Origin: Symsagittifera roscoffensis
Lineage: Eukaryota > Xenacoelomorpha > Acoela > Convolutidae
Direction: 5' to 3'
Assembly (NCBI RefSeq): GCF_963678635.1
Contig: NC_087064.1
Span: 45,803,346-45,867,345, forward strand
Length of the DNA stretch: 64,000 nt
Part shown: in pieces, positions 1 to 12,800 of the stretch
Layout: each line of letters begins with the position of its first letter
Numbering within the stretch: the first letter of the stretch is position 1
The notes under the pieces: generated by a model
Database searches by the model: none
What the model was told of the DNA's origin: nothing
What the model saw: the letters and a program-made list of their open reading frames with translations, nothing else
Made by a program: the position numbers and the translations under genes

Positions 1-660
1 TTTTTTATTTGTTCACTCAGAAACAAATCACGGAGTCGAGATTTATTTCGTAAAGTTATGGAATTTTTTCAAATTCTGATTACACACTATCGAAATAAAC
101 CGGTTTCCACTGTAGTGAAAATGACTTCGTCGGGTAGTTTTTTGAACCGTAAAGGTCTTAGTGAATGGATTTTTTTTCTGGAAAAAAAAACGTTTTTCTG
201 GAAAACGTTGAAGCTAGGAAAATGTGGTTTTTCATTTTTCTGAATATATTTTCTTTCTACTTGTACACATATTTACGCACTACCATATCTGGCATGTTTT
301 TGTATCGCCAGTGTTGCGAAGTTCCTATTCGCCTCTGGGTTTTGAGCAATTAAATGATCAAACGATGCAAGTGTTTATTAAAACGGTTTCACCTAGCATA
401 CTGCACAAAACTGCCAAATTGTCAAGCATAGCAGCTGGTGATAGCTTCTTAATCTTCAATCGGCTTTGTGGTACTGTCGCTACAAGCAAAAGTTATGTTT
501 ACAGATCGATGTGTCATATATCGATTTAGATACCTGAACGTTAGTGAAAATGTTAGAGGGCAAGCGAAGTATTTCAAAAGGTGTTTGCTCTCTACAAGTT
601 TTCCTTATGAACGAACTTTCACAGCTTCTAGTTTCTGAACTGTAATATAGAAAATTAAGT
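1..660. other. Sequence upstream of the SMS-like gene
   Basis: AT-rich with short shadow ORFs only. A degenerate copy of hairpin 2 (GCGAAGTTCCTATTCGC) sits near 315. No gene or clear promoter element seen. Confidence 0.4.
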
Positions 661-673
661 TTCTTGATTTCAG
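660..673 (+). promoter_or_regulatory. Possible 3' splice site in the SMS-like 5' UTR
   Basis: TTTCTTGATTTCAG lies about 97 bp before the ATG at 770. It could end a 5'-UTR intron or accept a trans-spliced leader. No upstream exon was identified. Confidence 0.35.
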
Positions 674-769
674 AAGGTTTGGCTCGGCTTAGTCCTCATA
701 AGAAGTCATTCGCTTCTTTCTCCCTTTTCTCTCATCGACTTTTCTTCGTATTGGAGACCTTAGTTGTAG

Positions 770-860
770 ATGGGCGCAGGGTCTAATGGGGCTGCGGCTG
801 GTTCAGACGGGCCCTCCCTCCGAACTCCCGGTAGTCAGCTTTCGAAAGGGCATAAGCGAG
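770..860 (+). CDS. SMS-like gene, exon 1 (start exon)
   Basis: ATG at 770 opens 30 codons (MGAGSNGAAAGSDGP...) ending in a phase-1 donor G|GTAAAG. This joins in frame to the acceptor at 963. The exon is locally GC-richer than its flanks. If it is not used, the ATG at 966 at the front of exon 2 is an alternative start. Confidence 0.7.
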
Positions 861-3800
861 GTAAAGTATATATAACTTAAGCTTTTTCAGCGAGTATTTG
901 TATAAGAAACATTTATTTGAAATGTTTGTTCAGACATATTTTGAATATCGTTTCTTGTTTTAGCAATGTCATATCAATATGGAAGCAATCACAACACAAC
1001 TGCCCCAGATTACAACAGCTTAACATCTGGAGGCAGCTTAGGCATAGACTTCCCTCCTAGTTACTACTCAGGGGGAAGTAACCCAGCAATTAGCAGCACT
1101 TCAAACTTCCGTAACCTAACGGGAGTAGTGTCATCAGAGGGCTTTAGCGGTTCACAACTCACTAGTAGAACTAATGGACTGGCTCATAGTAATAATAACT
1201 CTTCAAGCAATTTATTATTAGACAACCAAGATGTAACAGCCGTAGAAGATGTAAGTCACAGGGAACATTTGGGAGAGGATAAATCATCGGATGCTCTTTC
1301 GATATGCTCCCTGCCACCTTACTCAGACATCAAAGGCCTCATTCACGAATCAATAGATATTACGTCTGTGGAAATATGCGACCAAAAGCCGAAAACAAAT
1401 GTAATGCACAACAAGCAACTACGAAACGAACTCAAAAAGACATTCATGGGTGAGTTGCAAATTGATATGATGATTTTTTCGCGAAACGATTCTCTGGAAA
1501 TCAATTTGTCTAATATAATCACTTACTGACTCATTGGGTCCTACATACATCTAGTGCAGAAATGGTAAAGGTGCCATATTACTGCTGAAAATATTTTCGT
1601 CGGTTTAATGTGTTTTCTGCATAGGTTGCTGTCCAATTTTGCTGCATTTAGATTAAGACGAGTAATTAGCCTTGCGATAAGTAAGGTTATTGCAATCGAG
1701 TACTACATTTTTTCCTCCGTAAATAACTTTGTTCACAGGACTCATCTGAACTCATATTCTGAAAGCCTCTATTAGCAACAAATTTACCGCTGCAGATACA
1801 TTGTGCTTGCTAGGATTTTGAAACGAAATCATGTCGAATATAGATTATATATTATAACCCTTGCGATAAGCAAGGGTATTGCAATCGGGTACTGGAACTG
1901 GACTTTTTCTCCCAGTAAACAATTTTGTCCACAGAATGATCTCCAATTTCAAGATCTCCATGTTCAGCAGTTGCACTCTGAACTGCAGCAGTCATCTCTG
2001 TAGGAAACTGCGAAAGACATATTTTGAGTATGGTAGCATTTTGAATATCAGTCCTATTCGAAATCTGCTTTTTAGATTGGTTGTAATTTTTTCTACTTGT
2101 TTTTTTTTTGTAATTTCATTTTTAAATTTTTTCTTTCTTGGATAAATATGTTTCGGCCTTTATTATTTCGGCTTATTGGCCCCATATTGAGTCCTTCAAT
2201 AAGCTAAAAAAAAATGTGTACGTTTGTGTGTAATGAAGCGGATGGGACTTAAACAACTTTTCATCAGTTTTAAGCCTTTTTCTTTTAAAAAATTTTTTTT
2301 TCTATTTGATTTGGCTTTATAAGTTTCGACCCTTTTTTATATCGGTTTATTAGCCTCATATTTTGACGTTCATTGAGCGAAAAAAAATTGTGTGTGTGTT
2401 TTGAAGGTGATGGGGCTTAAATAACTTTTTATTAGTTTTTAAGTTTTTTCTTATAATTTTTTTCTCGGAATGATAAGTTTCGGCCTGTTTTTATATCGGC
2501 TTATTGGCCTCATATTATATCGTTTGATGAGCGAAATTTTTTTTGTGTATTGAGGGGGCTGATTCTATTTAACCTTCTACTGTCTTGTTATGAGTTTTTG
2601 ATACCCTTTTTTATTTCTTTTGATTTCGACATTTCTGATTCTTTTGCGATTTATCTTTCGATTTAGTGGCTGTTTTGTAATGTATTGCTAGTGGTTCGAA
2701 GCTCGGCTTCGCCTCTGTTATTTTCAAATAACCCTCAGTTGCACGGTTACTTCAGATCCTCTCATCAGACCACGGATAAAACACGACACCATTTGAAATA
2801 AGAACGTCATCAAAAAGAACTTCACAACACGACATCATAATTTTTGTTCTCAACGTTTTGTGCTTCTTGCACAGCAATCAGCTCTCCTTGTTTTGGTATG
2901 GAGACAATTCAGTATAGTTGGATAAGAACGTACTTAAGCACAAAGTGCATCATTTTTGATTATTTATTGCTTATGTTATATCAGCTTAGTCGCCTGATAT
3001 TGCGTCGTTTCAAGGGCGAAAATTTTAGATTTTTCAAGAATGGTGAACGTAGTGAAGTTTGTTATATAGTTCTTGGTGATTTTTGTTCGATTTTTGTAGG
3101 AGAAAGTCTCGAAGTTTGTTCACGCTGTTCCCGAAGTTTTTTTGTTTGTTTTTTGATTTCTTATTAAGATCATTTTATTTGTTGAAAGGGAGGCAAACTC
3201 CACTATCGAACAGCAAAAGTGTTAAGGTATAAAAAAAATGCGATCGACTTATAGTTTCGAAGGTGGATTTAATTTAAAGATTTCCCAGCGAACGAAAAAA
3301 TTATCTATGGGGCAAGTTCTCTAAAATTGGTCAGTTAAATCAAAAAAGTGTCACTCATAAATTGTCCTTGAAGTTCAAATAGCTTTAAGGCCTTATATTT
3401 TGTTCTTTAAAATTCGAAAGTTGAAGTTTTTTCATAAAAGAAATCAGTATTTTGTTCTGTTTCCTCGAGTTCATGACTCTTTTACAACGGTATGTTGGCT
3501 ATGTTTTTGTATTTTTCTATTAGTAGTGTCTTGCAAGTGGTACGAAATCTGGTTTGTATGTCGATGAATGTTAGCAGTAATAAAATCGTTTCGGTGGTTT
3601 TCAAAGCAACCTGGTATCCCTGTTTAAAACTTATCTGTAAACGGCTCGTGGTCTCTCAAGTTGGTTAATTTTATCAAAAATAGTGACAATCAAAAAGGTT
3701 CATGAAACTTGAAGAGCTTTCACGTGATATATGTTCTCTACGCAACTCGATTATTGAAAAATAACAAGTGCCAATCTTTTTTTTGGTTTCTTTTGATTGA

Positions 3801-6800
3801 TGCTTTTCCAATTGTCTGATCCCTTTTTTTGTATTTTCTCTATCAGTATTTCAATCGCAGTTGTTGGAAAATGCGGCTTCGCGTTAAAAGTTTTGGTATA
3901 TCCGTAAATATTGTAAGCTGTAGTACGCTTTGCTAAGTGTGGAAAATGAAAATAGAGCTTTTGTTGGCTTCAGGTGAAACTGTGCGCGCTCAAGCTCTGT
4001 TGTGTCAAATTTTGTAATATTAGTGTTTTGATTCAGCGTTCGTGTTCCAACAACTGGCGCAAATGTTGATGATCTGGACAGTTGTGAAGAGCAATGACCG
4101 GATGGACCTGGAGAGTCCTGTGCTGCCAGACATCATTCTGAGCAGGGTGCCGATGGTGAAGCGGGCTGGCCAGTGGTCCGAGATACTCCTGTTCGCTCTC
4201 TTCGTTGTCTTCACTACTGTCATCCTCTTTCACAAACACAGGTCATTTATTTTGTCTTAATCTGTATTACAGAGCAAATAAGGGCGCTCTACATGATCAT
4301 TCGAGTTGAACAAAATCTGTACTTAGCGTTAGCGTACAAAAGGTCTTTGTGTTTTTTTGAGTACTATGAAATTGAACTTGCAATAGAGGACCGTTTCAAC
4401 GGGTGATACCGTAGATCAAGTGTTAGTTTTCAGAAGTATCGATTGTGGAATCATATTGCGGAGTTGCTAATCAGTTCAAATATTTCAGTTGTTGTAACAA
4501 GTTGAGCGAAAACAAAGAAATAGATCTTCGTTTCCATTTCGACGAAAAAAAAATCAATTTGGCGAAATGAAATGAACCGGCTATTCGATGTTAGTCGAAT
4601 GTTAGTGGAACCATGTGCTGTGCAATAGTGTAGTTATCCAAAATAATTTAACTGCTGTTGCGGCCCATCTTCTCTAAACAAGAATTCATTCGGAGCCTAC
4701 TGTTCTTTCAAAATAAAATTAGGCAATGATCTTTCACCTTTTATTGAGTCGAAATGAGTTTGTTGAATAGTTCTTTGAAGAACTTTGTTTTAGCTGGATT
4801 TTTCTTATGGACATTGCCAAAATTTCAATGATTTTGGTGATGTCTTTAAGTAAAACTTGGTAGAGTACCGATTGTCCCAACGGAACGATTTGTTTGACTT
4901 TTGGACTTCAAATCATTTTTTAATACTTCACCGCTTGCCTTAAGCGAGCTGTTTATATGTGTCAAGATGGTTAGAAATGGTAATAAAAACAACATGATGC
5001 AATCTTTAGTGCATTTCGAGTTCAGTGTCAACGGTACTATAACTGTATAGCCTGCAGAAATTTAAACGCTTTGTTTATTTTATGAATAATTCCAGTTCAT
5101 TCAAGGAGAACAAAATACATGTTTTATTTTCCAATTCTTTCTCTAGTCATCCATATTCTGGTTTACATGTTCTAAACTCAGTCAAGTTGTTGAGAGCTTT
5201 TGAGCTCAGAATGTCTGGCCGTCAACAGAAATGCATTGACATCTGATTTCTTTCCAATTGAAGTGATATTTTTTGACGCTTTTCTCTACCACCTTCAGTT
5301 TTCCCCCTCGTTGAAAGATTTTGAATCAGAATAAGTTTTCAAAATGGTTTGATGAAAATGAAGTTATCATGAGAAACTGCATAAAGGACTTAGACCGAGT
5401 GTTTGTGCTTTTACAACCAGTTTACACAACTATTGGTCTCAAAAACGAATAAGAATAAGTTTTAGAGGGAGTGGTGAAATTTCAGTTTTGTTCACATGTG
5501 CAGGGTGTCAATTATGGCTTTCATCGTTAATGACGATAGGTATCTGTGGAGAATCAGTTGGCTTGGTTTTAGAGCTACCAAATAGTATGGGCTGAATAGA
5601 ATTAATAACATGCTTGCTGTGAAAACCTTCAATTTCATTCGGTTGCCTAGCAGTAAATATACAACCTATTAAACGGTTACGTAGCAAAGAGCATTCAAAC
5701 ATAATCTCATACCAGCCGACAAGCATAGCATACAAATAATCATATATGTTTAATGCAAAATTGTTGACAATATCGTTGGCCTTAAGCGGCCATAAATCCG
5801 TGTTCAGGTGATTTTTTTGTCACGGTTTTTGCGTGCTGAAATACTGATTTCCGACGTCAAAAAGAGCCGTTTTAGGTTCAGATTTGTCAACCGAAAAGGA
5901 TATATATTGCCAGCAAGGCGTAATGATGTAGACTGAGAGCTCAATGCTTAGTTTGATAGAAAAGTACTAGACAACAACTCAATCAATTTCATGACTACAC
6001 AGTACCTGCGAAGCTGTCTGTCTTTCGGCAATGTTTTCATCACTAAAACAAGCTTACCAAATCAACACCTGTCTTTCTTTGGTCATAAAAACAGACAAAA
6101 CTTGAGCAATACTTCAAGCAAACTGTTTGAATGTAACTGCCACCGTTTTGACTCAATGTTTTATGCTGAATGGCTTGCATTACGAGGCCAAACTTTGCAC
6201 TGGATAAGCGTACAATTTTGTGTCTGTGTGTTCCTGGAACTCATAGACAAACCTTTGAACATTTTCCAAAATGTAAGTGGATTCACTTAAAAAACTTCCG
6301 TGGATTCCGCGTACAAATACCTGTAACGTAAATTTTGTCGGCACATTTATTGTGCCGCAGATTCCGCAACAAGCTAATATAGCTAGTTGTTCTTGATTGC
6401 GCAAATGTAAGTGGATTCCATAAAATGTAAGTGGAATCCGCAAATGAAAGCGGATTCCGCAAGCTGTAGGTGGATTCAGCAAAATGTAAGTGGAATCCGC
6501 AAATGCAAGTGGACTCCGCAAAATTTGTCAGCGGATTCAGAATTTTGTTTGTTACTGAACTTGCATATAAACAATTAAAAGCTAGAGATGGAATTCTTAT
6601 CTATAGCAATGCGGAAACTAAAGGCAAGAGCTTAACTATTGTCAGCGGAATCCACGAACAAATGTAAGTAAATCGGTGGATGTCACCTTTTAGTGTTTTG
6701 GAAACAGAACAGCAAATAAATTCAATTTTTGGAACCATTGGGTTGAGAGTATATGGAAATACAACATACAGCATATCGCCAATTTAGGTCATTTTTTGTG

Positions 6801-9800
6801 ATTTTGTCAATCCCAAATACTGATTTTGGAAGCATAACGCCGAATAAATTCAACATATGTAGTCATTGACTTGACAGTGTTTGCAAACACAACATAGCAT
6901 ACCGCCAAATTAGGCCAGTGTTTGGGATTGCATAAAACCCAAATACTGATTTTAGAAGAATAACGCCGAATAAATTCAATATTTGTAGTCATTGACTTGA
7001 GTGTTTGCAAACACAACACATAGCATATCGCCGAATTAGGTCAGTATTTGGGATTGCATTAATCCCAAAAACTGAACTAGTAGATTTTAATTCTAGTGAA
7101 TTGAGGTCGAAGTTGACAGGATTTGAGATCGAAGTTGGGTTGACAGGAATTGAGGTCAAAGGTTAGGTATTTCAACTGGTAGTTGATCAATGAAGTTATT
7201 GAGATTGATTTTTCTGGTGACCATCTACAAAAAAAAGGTATAATTTTAAACGCTATACTACACATATACATATCTGTAAACAGAATCCGCTAACAAAATG
7301 CGGGTTCCAATTGCATTTTGCGGATTCCGCTTACAATTTGCGGTTTCCGCTTACAGTTGCGGAATCCGCAACAGCTCAATTTAACTATACAATTGTCTTA
7401 TTATATGTTTGCGGATTTCACAAACTGTTCTGGGTTCCGCAAATACGGTTGCGGATTCCGCAAAATCGCCTATTTTGGAGCTATTTTGAGCGTTTCAGTG
7501 TTTTAGGTATTTGTTTGTGGAGTCCAAAACAGCGAGGAACATCAAAGTAGCAAAGTTGAGGATTCCGCGACAAATCTGATTTTGGCCTGTTGCGGAATCC
7601 GCTTACAAAGCACAGAATGCACAGTTTGGCCTCGTAATGTGCATGAAAAAACGTTGCAAATCTAATCACTCTATGATATCGTTTGGGATACTTAAAATTC
7701 TATCGCCTCACAGGCTTACTTAGAAACACTTTTTTTGCGAACCGTTTCAAGTAATCAATACGAAGTATTTTGTGAGTTTTCTTTCTTTAGCCCATGTTGG
7801 GCGGGTTCTGCTTGTATATCTCCAGGCTAAGGAACCACCAGGACTTCGGGAGTAAAAGGGGAGGGGTTTCTGCGGCAGTTAGAAATAGGGCAACTAATGT
7901 GGTGTTACAATTGACAGTTTGGGCAAAGTGGGGAAACTTGGTTGTCTAAGCGGGCGAGGTTAGTGTTTATAAGCCGACTGTAACCGGAAGGGACTATTCA
8001 GAGGGGGCGATGCTTGGAGGTGGATTACAAATGACATAGGGGTTTCTGCTAGGAACTTGGTTACGAGGCTTGTATGGTTTTGCTTAAGAAGAGACTTGTG
8101 GTTGTTAATAACGTAAGTAGACACTTCTTCTGAGTCATTTAGATTTAGTGACGGGTTTCGGTCGGGTTAAAGGAAGCCTGTGTTCTCTTTAGAAGCTTTA
8201 AAACGAATTGTGGAACTTGACGTGGGGATGGGGATGGTAAGAGTGCTTGATATAATTTGGGTGATGTGAACGGTATGTGGAGATTAAAAACTGAGAAGTT
8301 AAAACGGAGTGATGGTTTCGAACTTTCAGTATTTCGATTTCCCTGTGCAGGTTGGCAGTGGAGCTCATAAAACTTGAGACAATGATAACCCAGAGGGCTT
8401 GATTTCGAGTGACCTACAGGTCAATCATAGAAGTTTTGCTGGCGGTGTGCGCCCAGGCTGGGAAGGCATAATCTAAAAAAGGTCGAATTTAGGCTTTGTA
8501 AGTTATAAAAAAATTTGTTTTTAATCTGACTCCGAAAGAAACATTTTAACGCCTTCAGAACACCTATCTTCCGACAAGCTTTGTCAGCAGATCTCTTGCA
8601 GTGTGAGAGTCGAGTCAAACGTAACTCCTCAAGTTTTTGGATTTTTTAAGAGGAAGAGGCTCGTTCTTTGAAAAGACAACTGGAGTTTCGTTTAAGCCTT
8701 CGTTGTATGACGAAAGCAAAATAATTGATCCTTTAGAGGCCGTGAATGATAGCTTACGGGAGGTGAAAAAATTAAAAAGGCGGTGCAGATAACCATTTAG
8801 TGAGCACGATGCTGCGAATGGGTGGCAATAATCAGCGTATGAGGTAAGGCGAACATGTTCAGGGGGGCGTCATGGACGTATAAATTAAAAAGAGGCAACG
8901 ATAAAACAGAGCACTGGGGGAACCCCACAGTGAACAATTCTGTGCAGGCATACTTGGTAATTAAAAATAGTGATGACTTGTCGACCACTTAAATAGTTGC
9001 TCAACCAGCGAACTATACCTCTTGGCAGCGGTGTCATGAATAAGTTCTGCTAGTGTTCTATTATACACCATATCAATTGCCTTTGTAAGCTCGAATTTGG
9101 CGAAAGGAATACGCAATTCTTGGAATAACTAAAAGCTTTAAAAAAATTTTTGCGCCCTATTTTGATTTTTCGTGGTTTGATTTATGAGTTGTTTCACGTC
9201 AACTTCATTTTTAAGTTAACTTTAGTAAATATAAGTAAATTTCACTTTCAAACAGCAAACGTGAAAAGGTCACGAAAACATGAACGACTTTCTAGTTTCA
9301 AAAAAATGGACTTAATTTTTCTGAATTCCCATCGGAATAAACAAATTTTTTTGATCCAGTTTTATCCTAATGGGATAATTATAAGAAGTGTCATACGTTA
9401 ACAGTGTTTGAAATTCGAAGAGCTTCGACGTGATATATTTTTCGGAATTCAAAAGCTGAGGAACGTTAAATTTTTAAATCATTTTTTTCCGGTTTCCGCA
9501 TCTTTCCTAACTGTGACTGTTGGATTAATTTTTTTCTTCGAAATTCAAAAGCTGAAAATAGCTTATTCTTTACTCTTATTGTATACTCTTTTCTAACTGA
9601 CTGTTGGCGATGTTAAAGAATCGATGAGCGTAGTTGCGACTCTTATATAAATCGCGATGATTTTGTGTTTTTCGTTTTTTTTTCAGGAAAAGTCTTGAAC
9701 TTGTTCAAGCTCAATTTTATTTCGCGGTTTGACTTTGATCTTTTTTTAAGTTCAGTTCATTTTGTTTAAAAGGAAGGCAAACTCCACTATCGAACAGCGA

Positions 9801-12800
9801 AAGTTAAAAAAGGTCATGAAAAACGTGATCGACTTCTATTTTCAAAAATGGAATTTAATCTTTAGATTTCCCAGTGAAATAAAAAAAAATGACCTAATGA
9901 TCCAGTTTTCTCGAATTGGGTTGGTTTTGTCGCAAAAGTGTCAATCATAAATTTTTCTTGAAATTCAATGAGTTTTACGGGCATATTTTTTTCTTTGAAA
10001 TTTAGAAGTCAGTTTTTCTTTGTTAGTTGGGTTTATTGACTCTTTTCCAACAGTCTGTTGGCTATGTTTGTACAAATCATTCCTGTCCTACAAAATGGTT
10101 TTTGAAATAACGTACGATATAACAAATTTTGTATCTTTTTTTGAATATTAATGATAACATAAAGGTGTTTTTGCTTAGGTTCCTTGTGTTGCGACGTGTG
10201 CTAGCAGTGACTGGGATCTGTTTGGTGATCAGAAGTTTTTGCGTCTGGGCAACAGTCCTTCCCCGCTCTCTGTCCTCGATGGAGTGTGCGCCTAAGAGCA
10301 GGGACTCCTCGGAGGTGTTGCACAGGGTCTTCATCATGTACATCACCAGTGGACTGAGCATCTTCGGGGGCCACATGTGTGGCAACTACTTCTTCAGTGG
10401 CCATACATGTCTCATGACCATCGTTCACTGCGCCTTCTACCAATGTAAGCTGTATGGCTCGGTTACTTCACAAAAAAGACTACTGAAATTTAAGTCCGTG
10501 GAGTCAGTGGCGTTGATTGAATTTTCATGCTTCGCTCCTTGTTCCTTCATATTTGCTTTACTGGTTCCAAAAATTTGAAAATCAATCCCCCCATCGATTT
10601 AGGGGGGGGGGGAGGGTTGGGTCGGTAGTTCGGGGATGGGTAAAGTATCTGTTATTCAGAAATTGACTTCGAAGGAAAAGTAATTTGATCTAACTCAGCA
10701 AAAAATCTTCTCCAGCAGTATATTCAGCGTGCATTGTTTGAAACTGAAATTTTGGTCATCTCTATTTTCGTCAACTAACTAAAAGATGGAGATCAGACAT
10801 TTTTTGAGCAAATCTGCTTTTTAAATGCCAGTTTCATTTGAATTTTTTAATGTTGGTTGCAAAATACCCAACTCGATTTCAGTATATCAGTTTTTTTTTC
10901 GTTTTTTTTCCATTTGTTTTCTCCCTTTTCGGCTTTTACTTATAATCTATCGACTTAGGCTCATTTCTGAGAAGTCTGAAGAGCAAAAGACTTTAATCTA
11001 TTTTTTTTGAGGGGCACTTGAAAACTTTTCATGTTTTTCTGATAAAAACTATTTGTTTTGGGCGCCGTGTGTCTGCTCAAAAATTTTTGGCGTAGTAAAG
11101 AGCTTTAAGGGCATTATCTTCTGTTCAAATTGCAAAATTTGAAGTTGTCGAAAAACAAAATATTTTTTTCTTGTTTTTTTTGGCGTTCTTTGACTCTTTT
11201 TCCAACTGTCTGTTGGCAACTGTCTGTTGGCTATGCTTTTTTTCTGGGCTCCTTTTTTGTGGTACCTTGTTTCCCAATTATTACGCTTGCGATTACCAAG
11301 CGTTATCAAATAAGAATGTTGACATTTTTTCGGGTTAACAGTTTTTTCGGGTTAAAAGCAGTTGGATCACTTATGATGCTGCTATGCAGCTGACATGCTC
11401 AATTTGATGAAAATTTAAATTAAACTACTTGTGGATACTATTTACTACTGGGTAACATCGGGGGGAGGCTTGAAACTTAAAAGATTGTTTACAAAAGAAA
11501 TTTTTTTGCGGCCCAACTTTTCATGTTTTTCTGATAAAAACTATTTGTTTTGGGCGCCGTGTGTCTGCTCAAAAATTTTTGGCGTAGTAAAGAGCTTTAA
11601 GGGCATTTTCTTCTGTTCAAATTGCAAAATTTGAAGTTGTCGAAAAACAAAATATTTTTTTCTTGTTTTTTTTTTGCGTTCTTTGACTCTTTTTCCAACT
11701 GTCTGTTGGCAACTGTCTGTTGGCTATGCTTTTTTTCTGGGCTCCTTTTTTGTGGTACCTTGTTTCCCAATTATTACGCTTGCGATTACCAAGCGTTATC
11801 AAATAAGAATGTTGACATTTTTTCGGGTTAACAGTTTTTTCGGGTTAAAAGCAGTTGGATCACTTATGATGCTGCTATGCAGCTGACATGCTCAATTTGA
11901 TGAAAAATTAAATTAAACTACTTGTGGATACTATTTACTACTGGGTAACATCGGGGGGAGGCTTGAAACTTAAAAGATTGTTTACAAAAGAAATTTTTTT
12001 GCGGCCCAACTTTTCATGTTTTTCTGATAAAAACTATTTGTTTTGGGCGCCGTGTGTCTGCTCAAAAATTTTTGGCGTAGTAAAGAGCTTTAAGGGCATT
12101 ATCTTCTGTTCAAATTGCAAAATTTGAAGTTGTCGAAAAACAAAATATTTTTTTCTTGTTTTTTTTTGCGTTCTTTGACTCTTTTTCCAACTGTCTGTTG
12201 GCAACTGTCTGTTGGCTATGCTTTTTTTCTGGGCTCCTTTTTTGTGGTACCTTGTTTCCCAATTATTACGCTTGCGATTACCAAGCGTTATCAAATAAGA
12301 ATGTTGACATTTTTTCGGGTTAACAGTTTTTTCGGGTTAAAAGCAGTTGGATCACTTATGATGCTGCTATGCAGCTGACATGCTCAATTTGATGAAAATT
12401 TAAATTAAACTACTTGTGGATACTATTTACTACTGGGTAACATCGGGGGGAGGCTTGAAACTTAAAAGATTGTTTACAAAAGAAATTTTTTTGCGGCCCA
12501 ACTTTTCATGTTTTTCTGATAAAAACTATTTGTTTTGGGCGCCGTGTGTCTGCTCAAAAATTTTTGGCGTAGTAAAGAGCTTTAAGGGCATTTTCTTCTG
12601 TTCAAATTGCAAAATTTGAAGTTGTCGAAAAACAAAATATTTTTTTCTTGTTTTTTTTTGCGTTCTTTGACTCTTTTTCCAACTGTCTGTTGGCAACTGT
12701 CTGTTGGCTATGCTTTTTTTCTGGGCTCCTTTTTTGTGGTACCTTGTTTCCCAATTATTACGCTTGCGATTACCAAGCGTTATCAAATAAGAATGTTGAC

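Larger units (their letters stand above)
6178..7639. mobile_element. Candidate inverted-repeat-bounded element carrying short palindromes
   Basis: A perfect 17-bp inverted repeat (CATTACGAGGCCAAACT at 6178-6194 and its complement at 7623-7639) bounds a 1.46-kb block. Inside are clusters of the palindrome-like word GCGGAATCCGC / GCGGATTCCGC (6290-6545 and 7280-7610) and three tandem ~125-bp units in between. No transposase ORF. A target-site duplication was not established, so a non-autonomous DNA transposon is an inference. Confidence 0.4.
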
